64,000 nucleotides of DNA from JAVJRN01 sp040218415 (lineage in GTDB: Bacteria > Bacteroidota > Bacteroidia > Cytophagales > Cyclobacteriaceae): the NCBI GenBank assembly GCA_040218415.1, contig JAVJRN010000065.1:1-64000 (forward strand), read 5' to 3'. This document shows positions 36,365-44,787 of this stretch, one piece after another. Both the position numbers and the translations under genes were made by a program. A model generated the notes under the pieces. That model worked only from the letters and a program-made list of their open reading frames with translations. It had not been told where the DNA came from and ran no database searches. How positions within the stretch are numbered: position 1 is the stretch's first letter; every line of letters starts with the position of its first letter.

Positions 36365-37900
36365 TTGAAATACACCAGCACTTTACTTAAGGTTGCCTTA
36401 TTTGCTACTGGTTTATCCGGTATTGTTTCCGAATACACTTTATCCACTCTTGCCACATATTTCTTAGGAGACTCTGTTTTCCAGTGGACAATGATTGTTT
36501 CGGTCATGCTTTTCTCCATGGGCCTGGGGAGTCGATTGAGTAAAAAATTTGAAACGAACCTTATGGAGCGTTTCGTTCTCATCGAATTCGGATTATCGTG
36601 TATCGCATCTAATGTTACCTTGATTGTATACTCAGTATTTGCTGTCTACGGACAAACTGCCATTGTTATCTACGGGCTTTGCATCACTATTGGTCTATTT
36701 ATCGGGATGGAAATTCCCATCGTTATCCGACTCAACGAACAATTCCAAAGTCTTAAAGTCAATATATCTTCCGCACTGGAAAATGATTATTATGGGAGTT
36801 TAGCAGGAGGTGTTTTTTTTGCATTCATCGGCTTGCCATATTTAGGCTTGACGTATACGCCTCCAATTTTAGGAGCCGTCAATTTCTTTGTGGCTTTGGT
36901 ACTCATCTATGCTGTATGGGAGGAAGTTAAAGCCCAGAAGAAACGATTCATTCTATATTCTGGCATTGTTTTGCTCATTCTACTTTTGAATCTCATTTTC
37001 TCACAGCGAATCGTTGAGTGGGGAGATAAAATCAGGTACCAGGATAGAGTCGTTTACAGTGAGCAGAGTCGATATCAGAAAATAATTTTGACTTATGACA
37101 GAGGTGATTTTTGGCTTTTTCTCAACGGACATCAACAACTGAGTTCCTTTGATGAGGCCATGTATCACGAACCACTCGTGCACCCTGCCATGTTACTTCA
37201 GGGAGACACACGTCGAGTTTTGGTTTTGGGTGGGGGAGATGGTGCAGCAGTCCGAGAAGTATTGAAATACGAACAAGTCGAAGAAATTACCTTGGTCGAT
37301 CTTGATCCGGCGGTTACTTCGCTCGCGTCTAATCACTCCGCCTTGGTTCAAATCAATAAAAATTCGCTAGCAGACCCAAAAGTGCGAATAATCAACCAAG
37401 ACGGGTTCACTTTTTTGGCAGATATAACAAAAAAGTACGATGTAATTATCGCAGATTTTCCTGATCCTAGAACTGTAGATTTGGGTCGGTTATATTCTTT
37501 GGAGTTTTATCAATTATGCTACGCTGCATTGACCCAACATGGTGTGTTTGTTACTCAGGCCGGAAGTCCATATTATGCAACACAGGCTTTTCATTGTATT
37601 GAAAAAACCATAAAAGCAGCCGGTTTCAATCCATTGCCCTTGCACAATCAAGTAGTGACCTTGGGCGAATGGGGCTGGATCATAGGCGTTAAAAACTCTC
37701 GTAAAAACCTTCAGCACGCTGTGCAAAATTTATCATTGGATCATGTGCAGACGGCTTGGCTTACGGAAGATGCACTCACACTGATCAGCTCGTTTGGTGG
37801 GAAGATATTTGATCAGCCAACTGAGTTGATTGAAATCAACAGATTGCATGATCCGGTACTTTTCAAATACTACATGAATGGACGTTGGGATGTTTATTGA
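36365..37900 (+). CDS. speE: Membrane-anchored spermidine synthase (polyamine aminopropyltransferase)
   Basis: A 511-residue fusion of about seven transmembrane segments (1-215) and a soluble aminopropyltransferase domain (about 220-500). The AdoMet-binding glycine motif is intact (VLVLGGGDGAAVREVL, near residue 290), E-box VDLDP follows, and the catalytic loop reads IIADFPDPR. It transfers aminopropyl from decarboxylated AdoMet to putrescine or a similar amine, on the cytosolic side of the membrane. The start is TTG, 4 bases after the DUF350 stop. Its anchoring and clustering with DUF350 suggest that polyamines are made at, or for, the membrane. Confidence 0.87.
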   Translation: MKYTSTLLKVALFATGLSGIVSEYTLSTLATYFLGDSVFQWTMIVSVMLFSMGLGSRLSKKFETNLMERFVLIEFGLSCIASNVTLIVYSVFAVYGQTAIVIYGLCITIGLFIGMEIPIVIRLNEQFQSLKVNISSALENDYYGSLAGGVFFAFIGLPYLGLTYTPPILGAVNFFVALVLIYAVWEEVKAQKKRFILYSGIVLLILLLNLIFSQRIVEWGDKIRYQDRVVYSEQSRYQKIILTYDRGDFWLFLNGHQQLSSFDEAMYHEPLVHPAMLLQGDTRRVLVLGGGDGAAVREVLKYEQVEEITLVDLDPAVTSLASNHSALVQINKNSLADPKVRIINQDGFTFLADITKKYDVIIADFPDPRTVDLGRLYSLEFYQLCYAALTQHGVFVTQAGSPYYATQAFHCIEKTIKAAGFNPLPLHNQVVTLGEWGWIIGVKNSRKNLQHAVQNLSLDHVQTAWLTEDALTLISSFGGKIFDQPTELIEINRLHDPVLFKYYMNGRWDVY

Positions 37901-37953
37901 CTGCAATGAGCTTTTACCCAGAATAATTCAAACCCCTCGTCTTCCTATGTGTT

Positions 37954-38634
37954 ATGAAAAAAAGCGAGATGGATTTTCAAAAATTATATGACTTTTTACG
38001 AGAATTAAATACGAGTGACAACAACGATAAAAGCTGGATGGACGATCATCGTGATGGATACGAAGAAGTCCGAGACAGTTACATTTCGTTTCTTGATGAC
38101 CTAAACTCATATTTTAAACAAACAGATCCTAACTACCAGGACACCACTGGGCGAAGAGCGATCAATCGGATCAATAACAATAAAATGTTTCATCCTGAAA
38201 AACCCACTTATAAAGATCATTTTGGGGCTTCATTGGATAAGGCTGAAAATAAGGCTGAATTTTATATTCATCTAGGGATAAATACCTCATTTGTAGCGTG
38301 TGGATTTTATCATGTGCCGAACGACAAACTGAAATTAATCCGTCAAGAAATTGATTATAATGGAAGCGAGCTAGAAAAAATTCTTAATCATCAGGATTTC
38401 AAAAAAACCTTTGGAGGTCTTTGGACAGGCGATTCTTTAAAAACTTCCCCTAAGGGCTATTCAAGCGATCATCCAAGAATAGAGTGGATCAGATTAAAAA
38501 GTTTTGTGGTGCAAAAAGACTTCACCGAGCACGAAGTGGTCAATGGAGGATTTAAAGAACAATTGATTCAACTTTATGAACTCATGCTTCCTTTCAGAAG
38601 GTTTTTGGATATGGCTGTAGATGAACCAGCATAA
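37954..38634 (+). CDS. DUF2461-family protein
   Basis: A 226-residue soluble protein with the DUF2461 pattern (FLRELNTSDNNDKSWMDDHR near the start; FYIHLGINTSFVACGFYHV mid-protein; SDHPRIEWIRLKSFV later). The family's biochemical role is not known; it is widespread in Bacteroidota. It is 53 bases after the spermidine-synthase gene and converges on the second synthase gene with only 4 bases between stops, so it may or may not belong to the cluster functionally. Confidence 0.82.
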   Translation: MKKSEMDFQKLYDFLRELNTSDNNDKSWMDDHRDGYEEVRDSYISFLDDLNSYFKQTDPNYQDTTGRRAINRINNNKMFHPEKPTYKDHFGASLDKAENKAEFYIHLGINTSFVACGFYHVPNDKLKLIRQEIDYNGSELEKILNHQDFKKTFGGLWTGDSLKTSPKGYSSDHPRIEWIRLKSFVVQKDFTEHEVVNGGFKEQLIQLYELMLPFRRFLDMAVDEPA

Positions 38635-38638
38635 TTAA

Positions 38639-39784
38639 TCAATCTCTGATGAAATAGTCCGTTTTCCCAAAAGCAAGCATCATTTTCATGGCTTGCTGAT
38701 TCCACCAAATACCCTGAATATTTTCTGGCAGATCAAGTAGTTTTTTTCTCATCTCCCCCTGAGTCATTGATTTGCTTGCCAGCATCCATGACACTTGTCC
38801 CATAGTTGGAACTTGGGTATGATAAGGCAATACTTCGTAGGAAAGTGTTTTTATTAAATTTTGACGTTCCTTAAACAGTTTCGCTTGTAGATATGGATTT
38901 CCCGATTGGAAAACAATAATTCCTTCAGGCAGCAACATCGGTTCTATTTTTTGTATAAAAGCAATCAGCCCATCATTAGGAACCTCTTGGTCGATATAAA
39001 TGATATCAAAAGTGGAAGAGTCAGCGAGATACTGGTTCAACTTTGCCTCAACGATTTTCGAACCAGTAGTAATCTCCAAAATGCCTTCATTTTTAGTCAC
39101 AAAATCAAAGTACTTATTGTCGAAAGGAGCAATCGAGATATGACTGACTTTTTTCGACTGATTCAGTTGGTCGATGATGAGATGATTGTCGCCTCCGATG
39201 ATCAAAACGTTGGCTGGTTCTGTTTTTAAATAAAGTGCTGGAAGCGCATATGCTTCAGCCAATAAGTGTTTGTCTAAAGTAGAAAACTGCAATTTTCCCC
39301 CATAATGTAGCCAGAAATCATCTTTCCATTCCACTATTTGCGCATCTGCGAATGTGGTTTTTTTTGAGTCTATGACTTTGTCAGTAAAATATTTTTGAGA
39401 GGGAGGCATGGAGTATGGGATAAACCAAACGCCAACGAGCATACCGATACCCAGAAAGTGATTCCTGATTTTTTGTGTTTGACCTATGGCATAGCTACAG
39501 GCGATGGCAACTATAAAAATACTCATCCAACTCTGATTGTAACGCGTGATAAGTTCTGCAACAATAGGCTGAAGCAGTAAAGGAAAAATAAGCGGGATCA
39601 GTAAAAACACTACTTTAAAAAGGTCATTAACTTGATACCGACTTCCTAACCACCAACTAGCCACCACAGTAAAAAATAGTGCGATTTGGTTAGCTAATTC
39701 AAATGGAAAATAAAATTGGTAGATATGAAAGCACCATGTAAAAAGTAGGGCTAAATAAACAAGTTGAGGAAGCTTTTCTTTCAC
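38639..39784 (-). CDS. Degenerate spermidine-synthase-like membrane protein
   Basis: A 381-residue protein with about five transmembrane segments (8-135) and a soluble domain that aligns with that of the synthase at 36.4 kb along its whole length, including QVPTMGQVSWMLASK against QVVTLGEWGWIIGVK. Key catalytic parts are altered: the AdoMet motif GGGDG is GGDNH, and the acidic catalytic loop DFPDP is DQEVP. It is therefore probably inactive alone. It starts with GTG, 3 bases after the AdoMet-decarboxylase stop. A regulatory partner, like the prozymes of trypanosome polyamine enzymes, is one explanation; altered substrate is another. Confidence 0.72.
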   Translation of the reverse strand: MKEKLPQLVYLALLFTWCFHIYQFYFPFELANQIALFFTVVASWWLGSRYQVNDLFKVVFLLIPLIFPLLLQPIVAELITRYNQSWMSIFIVAIACSYAIGQTQKIRNHFLGIGMLVGVWFIPYSMPPSQKYFTDKVIDSKKTTFADAQIVEWKDDFWLHYGGKLQFSTLDKHLLAEAYALPALYLKTEPANVLIIGGDNHLIIDQLNQSKKVSHISIAPFDNKYFDFVTKNEGILEITTGSKIVEAKLNQYLADSSTFDIIYIDQEVPNDGLIAFIQKIEPMLLPEGIIVFQSGNPYLQAKLFKERQNLIKTLSYEVLPYHTQVPTMGQVSWMLASKSMTQGEMRKKLLDLPENIQGIWWNQQAMKMMLAFGKTDYFIRD

Positions 39785-39787
39785 GCC

Positions 39788-40090
39788 TTAAACAGATGAA
39801 ATGGCGAGATCAAAATAGGAACCAATGTTTCTTTTGAAATCCAAATACATGGTTTCATTGCAACTACTCAACTCAAGGTAGGATTTATTTTCCTCAGGAA
39901 ATGTGTGCAAGGCACAATGGCTTTCCGCCAATAACCATAAGCCTGTATAGCCTTGTGGTTCGAAATGATGGTCAATGTAGTTGAGTATCGTAAAACCAGA
40001 CTGCTCCAGAAGTTCAACAATTCTAGACTTAATGGTGTCTTCGTTACATCCTTTTATCCAAGTATTATAGTTATCTATTTTCGCTTCCAA
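39788..40090 (-). CDS. speD: S-adenosylmethionine decarboxylase proenzyme, small bacterial type
   Basis: A 100-residue pyruvoyl enzyme precursor. The self-cleavage site is E56-S57 in LLAESHCALHTF, with H62 five residues later and C77 twenty residues after S57 (LELSSCNE). These spacings equal those of Ser63, His68 and Cys83 in the Thermotoga maritima enzyme, so all catalytic residues are present. The product, decarboxylated AdoMet, feeds spermidine synthase. It is somewhat shorter than typical (about 120-130). The reading starts at TTG 40090. It is co-transcribed with the degenerate synthase gene. Confidence 0.88.
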   Translation of the reverse strand: MEAKIDNYNTWIKGCNEDTIKSRIVELLEQSGFTILNYIDHHFEPQGYTGLWLLAESHCALHTFPEENKSYLELSSCNETMYLDFKRNIGSYFDLAISSV

Positions 40091-40392
40091 GGGATTTTAT
40101 AATTGCCTGATTATTGACTCTAGCATTTGTTCCTATTGCGTACGCTATCTGCGAGCGCAAGGATGCACATAATCAAACTAAATATGAATGGCTTGTTAGA
40201 ATATTTATAAGATTCTACAGAACTCAACGAAATTGCTCATTTTCTTTTAATAGCCATCTTCTTTGATTGAGTTAAAAAAATATTTAGAACATCAGAAAGC
40301 TCAACCCACCTTGTTTTCGAATTGAATAATCGTCCTCAAAGTTGACTTGTTTGTTTTAAGGTGTACCAAACGCCCAAATTGAAAAGGAAAAC
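40091..40392. other. Intergenic region, no supported gene
   Basis: 302 bases upstream of speD with no convincing open reading frame or hairpin. It must hold the promoter for the speD pair on the minus strand, which I could not pinpoint. Confidence 0.4.
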
Positions 40393-40836
40393 TTACGAAT
40401 CAATCAATGCAATTTTACGATCGTTAAAAATAGATTTTAATGCTTTCAGGTCTATATCGCGTGTCACTTCAACCCAGCAGACTTTCATCTCTTTGACATA
40501 GCTCTGACCTGCCAACCAAGTCCTATACCCAAAATGATTTGCCACGTTTTTTAGCTGATCACGATCAGTCTTGCGTTTACCTCTTATTAGATTTTGAATT
40601 TCCTGAAGTACTTTCGAGGATGATCCAACAATTACTGGATTATTCCGATAGGAATAGATAACGAATAGCCCTTTAAAATCTTGAAGGTGACCGGTTTCAA
40701 ACTTTAATGTTTCGATTCCATTACCATGCTTGAAAAACAAGTTCATTGGAAATCCATTGAATTTGAACTGTTTGATAAAATCTATTTTACCCTTAAGTCT
40801 TTTCGATATTGTCTTATTGATCGTCAATTGTTCCAT
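40393..40836 (-). CDS. Small protein, possibly degenerate GIY-YIG-like
   Basis: A 147-residue protein. The stretch DFKGLFVIYSYRNNPVIVG followed by SSKVLQEIQNLI has the strand-turn-strand-helix pattern of a GIY-YIG nuclease, but the GIY and YIG triads read VIY and VIVG, and the usual Arg and Glu catalytic residues are not evident. A plain unknown protein is an equally fair call. It lies 15 bases downstream of a small membrane-protein gene on the same strand. Confidence 0.4.
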   Translation of the reverse strand: MEQLTINKTISKRLKGKIDFIKQFKFNGFPMNLFFKHGNGIETLKFETGHLQDFKGLFVIYSYRNNPVIVGSSSKVLQEIQNLIRGKRKTDRDQLKNVANHFGYRTWLAGQSYVKEMKVCWVEVTRDIDLKALKSIFNDRKIALIDS

Positions 40837-40851
40837 GATTTCTATAAGGTT

Positions 40852-41010
40852 TTATACCATAGAAGTACCACAATAATGCCAACCCAAAAAGAGGCCTTTT
40901 TTATCGGGGAGCAGCAATAGTCTTTTGAGTATGTGGATAAAAAGCCCCATCATGATCAAAATTCCCCAGAATAGATTGACAACAATGGCTTTTGAGAGGT
41001 TATTTGACAT
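40852..41010 (-). CDS. Putative 52-residue membrane protein
   Basis: ATG at 41010 to TAA at 40852. It has one strong hydrophobic segment (AIVVNLFWGILIMMGLFIHIL), then a basic stretch and a Leu-rich section, ending in GWHYCGTSMV. It sits between divergent genes with suitable spacing (15 bases to the next start). Small size makes chance likely enough that confidence is moderate. Confidence 0.4.
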   Translation of the reverse strand: MSNNLSKAIVVNLFWGILIMMGLFIHILKRLLLLPDKKGLFLGWHYCGTSMV

Positions 41011-41044
41011 GGTATAATCTTTGACTTTTTAATTCAAAAAAAAT

Positions 41045-41440
41045 ATGAGGACTATGAAAAATGAAATATTGTTGATTTATGATTCCAATGACTTTCAAAA
41101 CAGGGAAACCAAAGGTTATGCGAAAGCCTTGAGCGATCATAAGATCAAAGAAATAGATCTGTCAAAAGACTCACTTACTGAAAAGCAGATAGGTCAATTG
41201 GCAGAGAGGCTTGGCGGGATCAATGCGATAATCAATAAAAATAAGGCAAAATTTCAAGATCAATTCGCAAATAGCGGAATGGAAGAAGGAGATTGGTTAA
41301 AGGTACTCTCCCAAAACCAAGATTTGATTAAGAGTCCAGTTGCACTGTATCCAAACACAGCAGAGTTTATTAATTCACCTTATGAATTTTTGAGAAAGGA
41401 TATGAACGACAATAAGCACAGTTTTTCCTACCAGAAATAA
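41045..41440 (+). CDS. ArsC/Spx-like protein lacking the catalytic cysteine
   Basis: A 131-residue protein with the ArsC/Spx thioredoxin-like pattern: a first strand and loop (ILLIYDSNDFQNRETKGYA), the middle SKDSLTEKQIGQLAERLGG, the INKNKAKFQDQ segment, and LIKSPVAL near the cis-proline position. At the place of the CxxS/CxxC motif it has SNDFQNRET, with no cysteine at all in the protein, so arsenate reduction is excluded. A binding or regulatory role is possible. ATG 41054 is an alternative start. Confidence 0.65.
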   Translation: MRTMKNEILLIYDSNDFQNRETKGYAKALSDHKIKEIDLSKDSLTEKQIGQLAERLGGINAIINKNKAKFQDQFANSGMEEGDWLKVLSQNQDLIKSPVALYPNTAEFINSPYEFLRKDMNDNKHSFSYQK

Positions 41441-41494
41441 TTGACGAAGTACAACTAAGTTTCGAGAATAAGATACTTTTGAAGAAAAAAAGCC

Positions 41495-42520
41495 ATGAGT
41501 AAAATTCTCGTCACAGGAGGCGCTGGTTATATTGGGTCGCATACAGTAGTTGAACTTATTGAAGCTGGATTTGAAGTTGTAATCGTTGATGATTTATCCA
41601 ATTCTCAAGCAAAGGTCATTGACCAAATCAAAGAAATAACTGGAGTAGAAGTACCACTTCACGTTTTCGACTTATGTGATAACCAAAAGCTTACTGAGTT
41701 CTTTGACGAGGAATCTGGGTTTGATGGAATTATTCATTTTGCTGCTAAAAAAGCCGTGGGGGAATCGGTACTAAAGCCACTTTACTACTATCAAAGTAAT
41801 TTGATTTCCTTGATGAATTTGTTGGAAGCAATGAATAAGTACAGTATCAAGAACTTGGTATTTTCTTCCAGCTGTACCGTTTATGGGCAGCCAGATAAGT
41901 TGCCTGTATCTGAGCTTACACCGAGAAAAGATGCAGAGTCACCTTATGGCAATACCAAAAGAATAAGTGAAGATATCATTAGAGATTATGCAGGAGTCAG
42001 TCCGGATAAATCTACCATTGCTCTAAGATATTTTAATCCTGTGGGAGCGCATGAGTCAGGATTGATCGGCGAGTTGCCAAGCGGAGTTCCAAACAATCTC
42101 ATGCCTTTTATATCTCAAACGGCGATCGGTTTGCGGGAAGAATTAAAGGTTTTTGGCGGAGATTACCCAACCAAAGATGGTTCTGCTGTCCGTGATTATA
42201 TTCATGTCGTGGATTTGGCAAAAGCACACGTGATCAGCTTAACCCGACTTTTGAACGATAAGCAAAAGAAGAACTATGAGTTTTTCAACCTTGGAACTGG
42301 GAGCGGCTATTCTGTTTTGGAAGTAATTCACGCTTTTGAAAAGATCAATGGGGTCAAAGTAAATCATAAAATTGTAGATAGAAGAGCAGGAGACGTGGTA
42401 CAAATTTATGCTGATACCACATTTGCTAATGACGAATTGGGTTGGAAAACAGCGCTTGACTTGGACGCTATGGTAAAGTCTACTTGGGTTTGGGAACAGA
42501 ATTTGGCAAAAGCTAAATAG
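41495..42520 (+). CDS. galE: UDP-glucose 4-epimerase
   Basis: A 341-residue extended short-chain dehydrogenase. NAD-binding GGAGYIGS is at residues 8-15, the catalytic serine region is SSSCTVYG (S124-S126), and YGNTK supplies Y151 and K155. Conserved GalE elements such as LRYFNPVGAHESG and DGSAVRDYIHVVDLA are present. It interconverts UDP-glucose and UDP-galactose, supplying sugars for surface glycans. A GT4 gene follows after 12 bases. Confidence 0.93.
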   Translation: MSKILVTGGAGYIGSHTVVELIEAGFEVVIVDDLSNSQAKVIDQIKEITGVEVPLHVFDLCDNQKLTEFFDEESGFDGIIHFAAKKAVGESVLKPLYYYQSNLISLMNLLEAMNKYSIKNLVFSSSCTVYGQPDKLPVSELTPRKDAESPYGNTKRISEDIIRDYAGVSPDKSTIALRYFNPVGAHESGLIGELPSGVPNNLMPFISQTAIGLREELKVFGGDYPTKDGSAVRDYIHVVDLAKAHVISLTRLLNDKQKKNYEFFNLGTGSGYSVLEVIHAFEKINGVKVNHKIVDRRAGDVVQIYADTTFANDELGWKTALDLDAMVKSTWVWEQNLAKAK

Positions 42521-42532
42521 TCAGGTCTTGAG

Positions 42533-43717
42533 TTGAAAATTTTCATCATACCGTCATGGCAGCCATCTGATCGCTTCCCCACAACAGGGATTTTTTTTTA
42601 TGATCAAGCACGAGTATTGGCTCAGCAGAAGCCAGATTGGCAGATCGCCATCAGTTCGTGGGGTAGTCATGATTCGAGGCTTTGGTTGACTCCTTTGCGA
42701 CCGTTGGACTTTTTTCTAAAGCAGCTTTCTAAGCTGCCAATTTCGAGAAAAGAAGTTTTGATCACTCCTAATTTGGTCGAGTTTTTTAACCCTTGTCATA
42801 CTTGGTCGCGACGATTATTCTCAGGGAATCTTCCTAAGATTATTCAGAAGAACGAGGAAAATTTACTAAAATTCATGGCTTATTATGGTAAGCCGGATGT
42901 AATCCACGCACAGGTTTCTTTTCCTGCTGGATATATTGCAATGGAGCTTGCCAGCAAATTTGATATTCCTTTTGTTATCACGGAGCATATGTCTCCATTT
43001 CCAATGCCTGGTGTAAAGGATGTGCTAAAGAAAAAAATACTTCCCGCTTTGCGCGTTGCAAATAAGGTGATGGTGGTGAGTCAACATTTGAAGGAAAAGC
43101 TGAAAACTTATCAAATTAAATCAGAGTTAGCAGCCAATTTTATTGATGAAATTTTTTTCAATGTTGGTGAAGCATCCAATCTAGGTAATCAATTTACGCT
43201 TGTAGCTGTTGGTCGGTTGGAAAAGCAAAAAAATTATCCACTTTTAATTAAAGCTGTAGATGAACTCAGACAGCAAGGCCTTGACTTACAACTGAAAATT
43301 GCGGGTGAGGGTACTGAGCGCAAAAAAATCAGCGAATTGATTCAACGTTTAGGACTGCAATCTCAGATTGAATTATTGGGCGATATAGAAAAAGATTCAT
43401 TGAAGTTATTGCTTCACTCAGCTCATCGGTTTGTGAGTTCAAGCCTACACGAAAACATGCCTGTAGCTATTTTAGAAGCCCTTGCCTGTGGTTTGCCTGT
43501 CATTTCTACACCTTGGCAGGGTGCCGATAAAATGATGGATTTTGAAATATCAGAAATTGCGCCAAGCTTTGACCTGAATGATTTCTCTAAGGCTATTTCA
43601 CAGTCAGTAGGCAAGGCGTATAATAAGGAACAAATTCGACAATTTTACATCAATCGATATGGTAATAAGGTGGTCATCAATGAACTAGAAAGCACCTATC
43701 AATCGGCCATTCTGTAA
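42533..43717 (+). CDS. Glycosyltransferase family 4
   Basis: A 394-residue GT-B enzyme. The N-terminal half has FPTTGIFFYDQARVL and ITEHMSPFP, and the C-terminal donor site has VAVGRLEKQKNYPLLIKA and the EX7E motif in SLHENMPVAILEA. It probably builds an exopolysaccharide or lipopolysaccharide from an NDP-sugar, perhaps supplied by GalE. The start is TTG at 42533. Confidence 0.87.
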   Translation: MKIFIIPSWQPSDRFPTTGIFFYDQARVLAQQKPDWQIAISSWGSHDSRLWLTPLRPLDFFLKQLSKLPISRKEVLITPNLVEFFNPCHTWSRRLFSGNLPKIIQKNEENLLKFMAYYGKPDVIHAQVSFPAGYIAMELASKFDIPFVITEHMSPFPMPGVKDVLKKKILPALRVANKVMVVSQHLKEKLKTYQIKSELAANFIDEIFFNVGEASNLGNQFTLVAVGRLEKQKNYPLLIKAVDELRQQGLDLQLKIAGEGTERKKISELIQRLGLQSQIELLGDIEKDSLKLLLHSAHRFVSSSLHENMPVAILEALACGLPVISTPWQGADKMMDFEISEIAPSFDLNDFSKAISQSVGKAYNKEQIRQFYINRYGNKVVINELESTYQSAIL

Positions 43718-43848
43718 TAACATCCTCTCATATTAACTTCTGTTCTATTCATTGTCAATCTGCAAACCAAATTGACTAAAGTTTAATGCAGATGAAGTGG
43801 GCAATTCGATTGAAACAAAATTTGAGTCAAGTCTCTTAGTTCATGGGA

Positions 43849-44673
43849 CTATTGTATTTCAGCTCTTAACTCTGTGACGGTGCTATCTGCGGCACCCATC
43901 CTTTTTTTGAAAGTATGTAAGCCTGCTTGTATTTCGCCTTTTATGGAGGATTTTCCGAGATCTAAGTATTTTAAACCGTCGTTCTGCGCATCATAATATA
44001 TTTTATCCAAAAGGTAAACCATGGGATGCATCTTCTTCATCGATTGACTTGTAGCAGGCAGATAATAATATCGTATATCCTCGGTGGCATCTACGGTTAT
44101 CACTGCAGCTGCCCATTTGCGGTCATAAGTGGCAGTGTATAGTTTATATTTTCCGTGAGTACTTTTAACCAGATTTAGTAATTTTTCTTCAGAAATATTG
44201 ATCGTTAGACCTTGCTCTCGTCGACATTTAGCAATAAAATAATGCGCCGTTTCGAAATCCTCCCTTACTTCTATATGCAGTGATGTTTCTTTTGCAAGAA
44301 TGCGCTTTTCCATCACATGAATTTCGCGGTGATTTAGATTTACATATTGATTCACCTCTTCCATAGAGCTCTCGAAATTATGGTTGAGCATTTGCTTTAA
44401 GGGTACAAACTGATCATAGTAAGCAGGTGGTTGAATTATTGAAATACTGTTGACTCCATTTGCTCTTAATTTCGCCTTCATGTTTTCAATAAATTTGCTT
44501 AAATCCTCATTCGAATACTCTGCTTTTGTCATAATACCACCAAAAGGCGCTTGAGAAATACTAACAGCCTGATTTTTGAGAATGTTAAAACAGATAAAGA
44601 ATTGATGCGTCTCTATTTTTAGTAAATTCGAGTAATTTTGATTTATCAAATAATGGTCTGAATAGTAAATCAT
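43849..44673 (-). CDS. FemAB-like/BioF2-like acetyltransferase-fold protein
   Basis: A 274-residue protein of the GNAT-fold FemAB group. The pattern of FGGIMTKAEYS, then a long alpha/beta middle, then YDRKWAAAVITVDATEDIRYYYLPATS and YLDLGKSSIKGEIQAGLHTFKKR fits proteins annotated as 'BioF2-like, acetyltransferase'. Such enzymes transfer amino acids or acyl groups to cell-envelope molecules; the substrate is unknown. It lies alone and divergent from the TPR gene. Confidence 0.72.
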   Translation of the reverse strand: MIYYSDHYLINQNYSNLLKIETHQFFICFNILKNQAVSISQAPFGGIMTKAEYSNEDLSKFIENMKAKLRANGVNSISIIQPPAYYDQFVPLKQMLNHNFESSMEEVNQYVNLNHREIHVMEKRILAKETSLHIEVREDFETAHYFIAKCRREQGLTINISEEKLLNLVKSTHGKYKLYTATYDRKWAAAVITVDATEDIRYYYLPATSQSMKKMHPMVYLLDKIYYDAQNDGLKYLDLGKSSIKGEIQAGLHTFKKRMGAADSTVTELRAEIQ

Positions 44674-44787
44674 TGCATCCTTATTCTTTAATTAAGTGTC
44701 ACCAAAGTTACGGAATGCATGGTTTGGATTGTTCATTTTTTAATTAACCGATTTTAAACCGACGACAAGTTTTACTTATTCAAGCAA

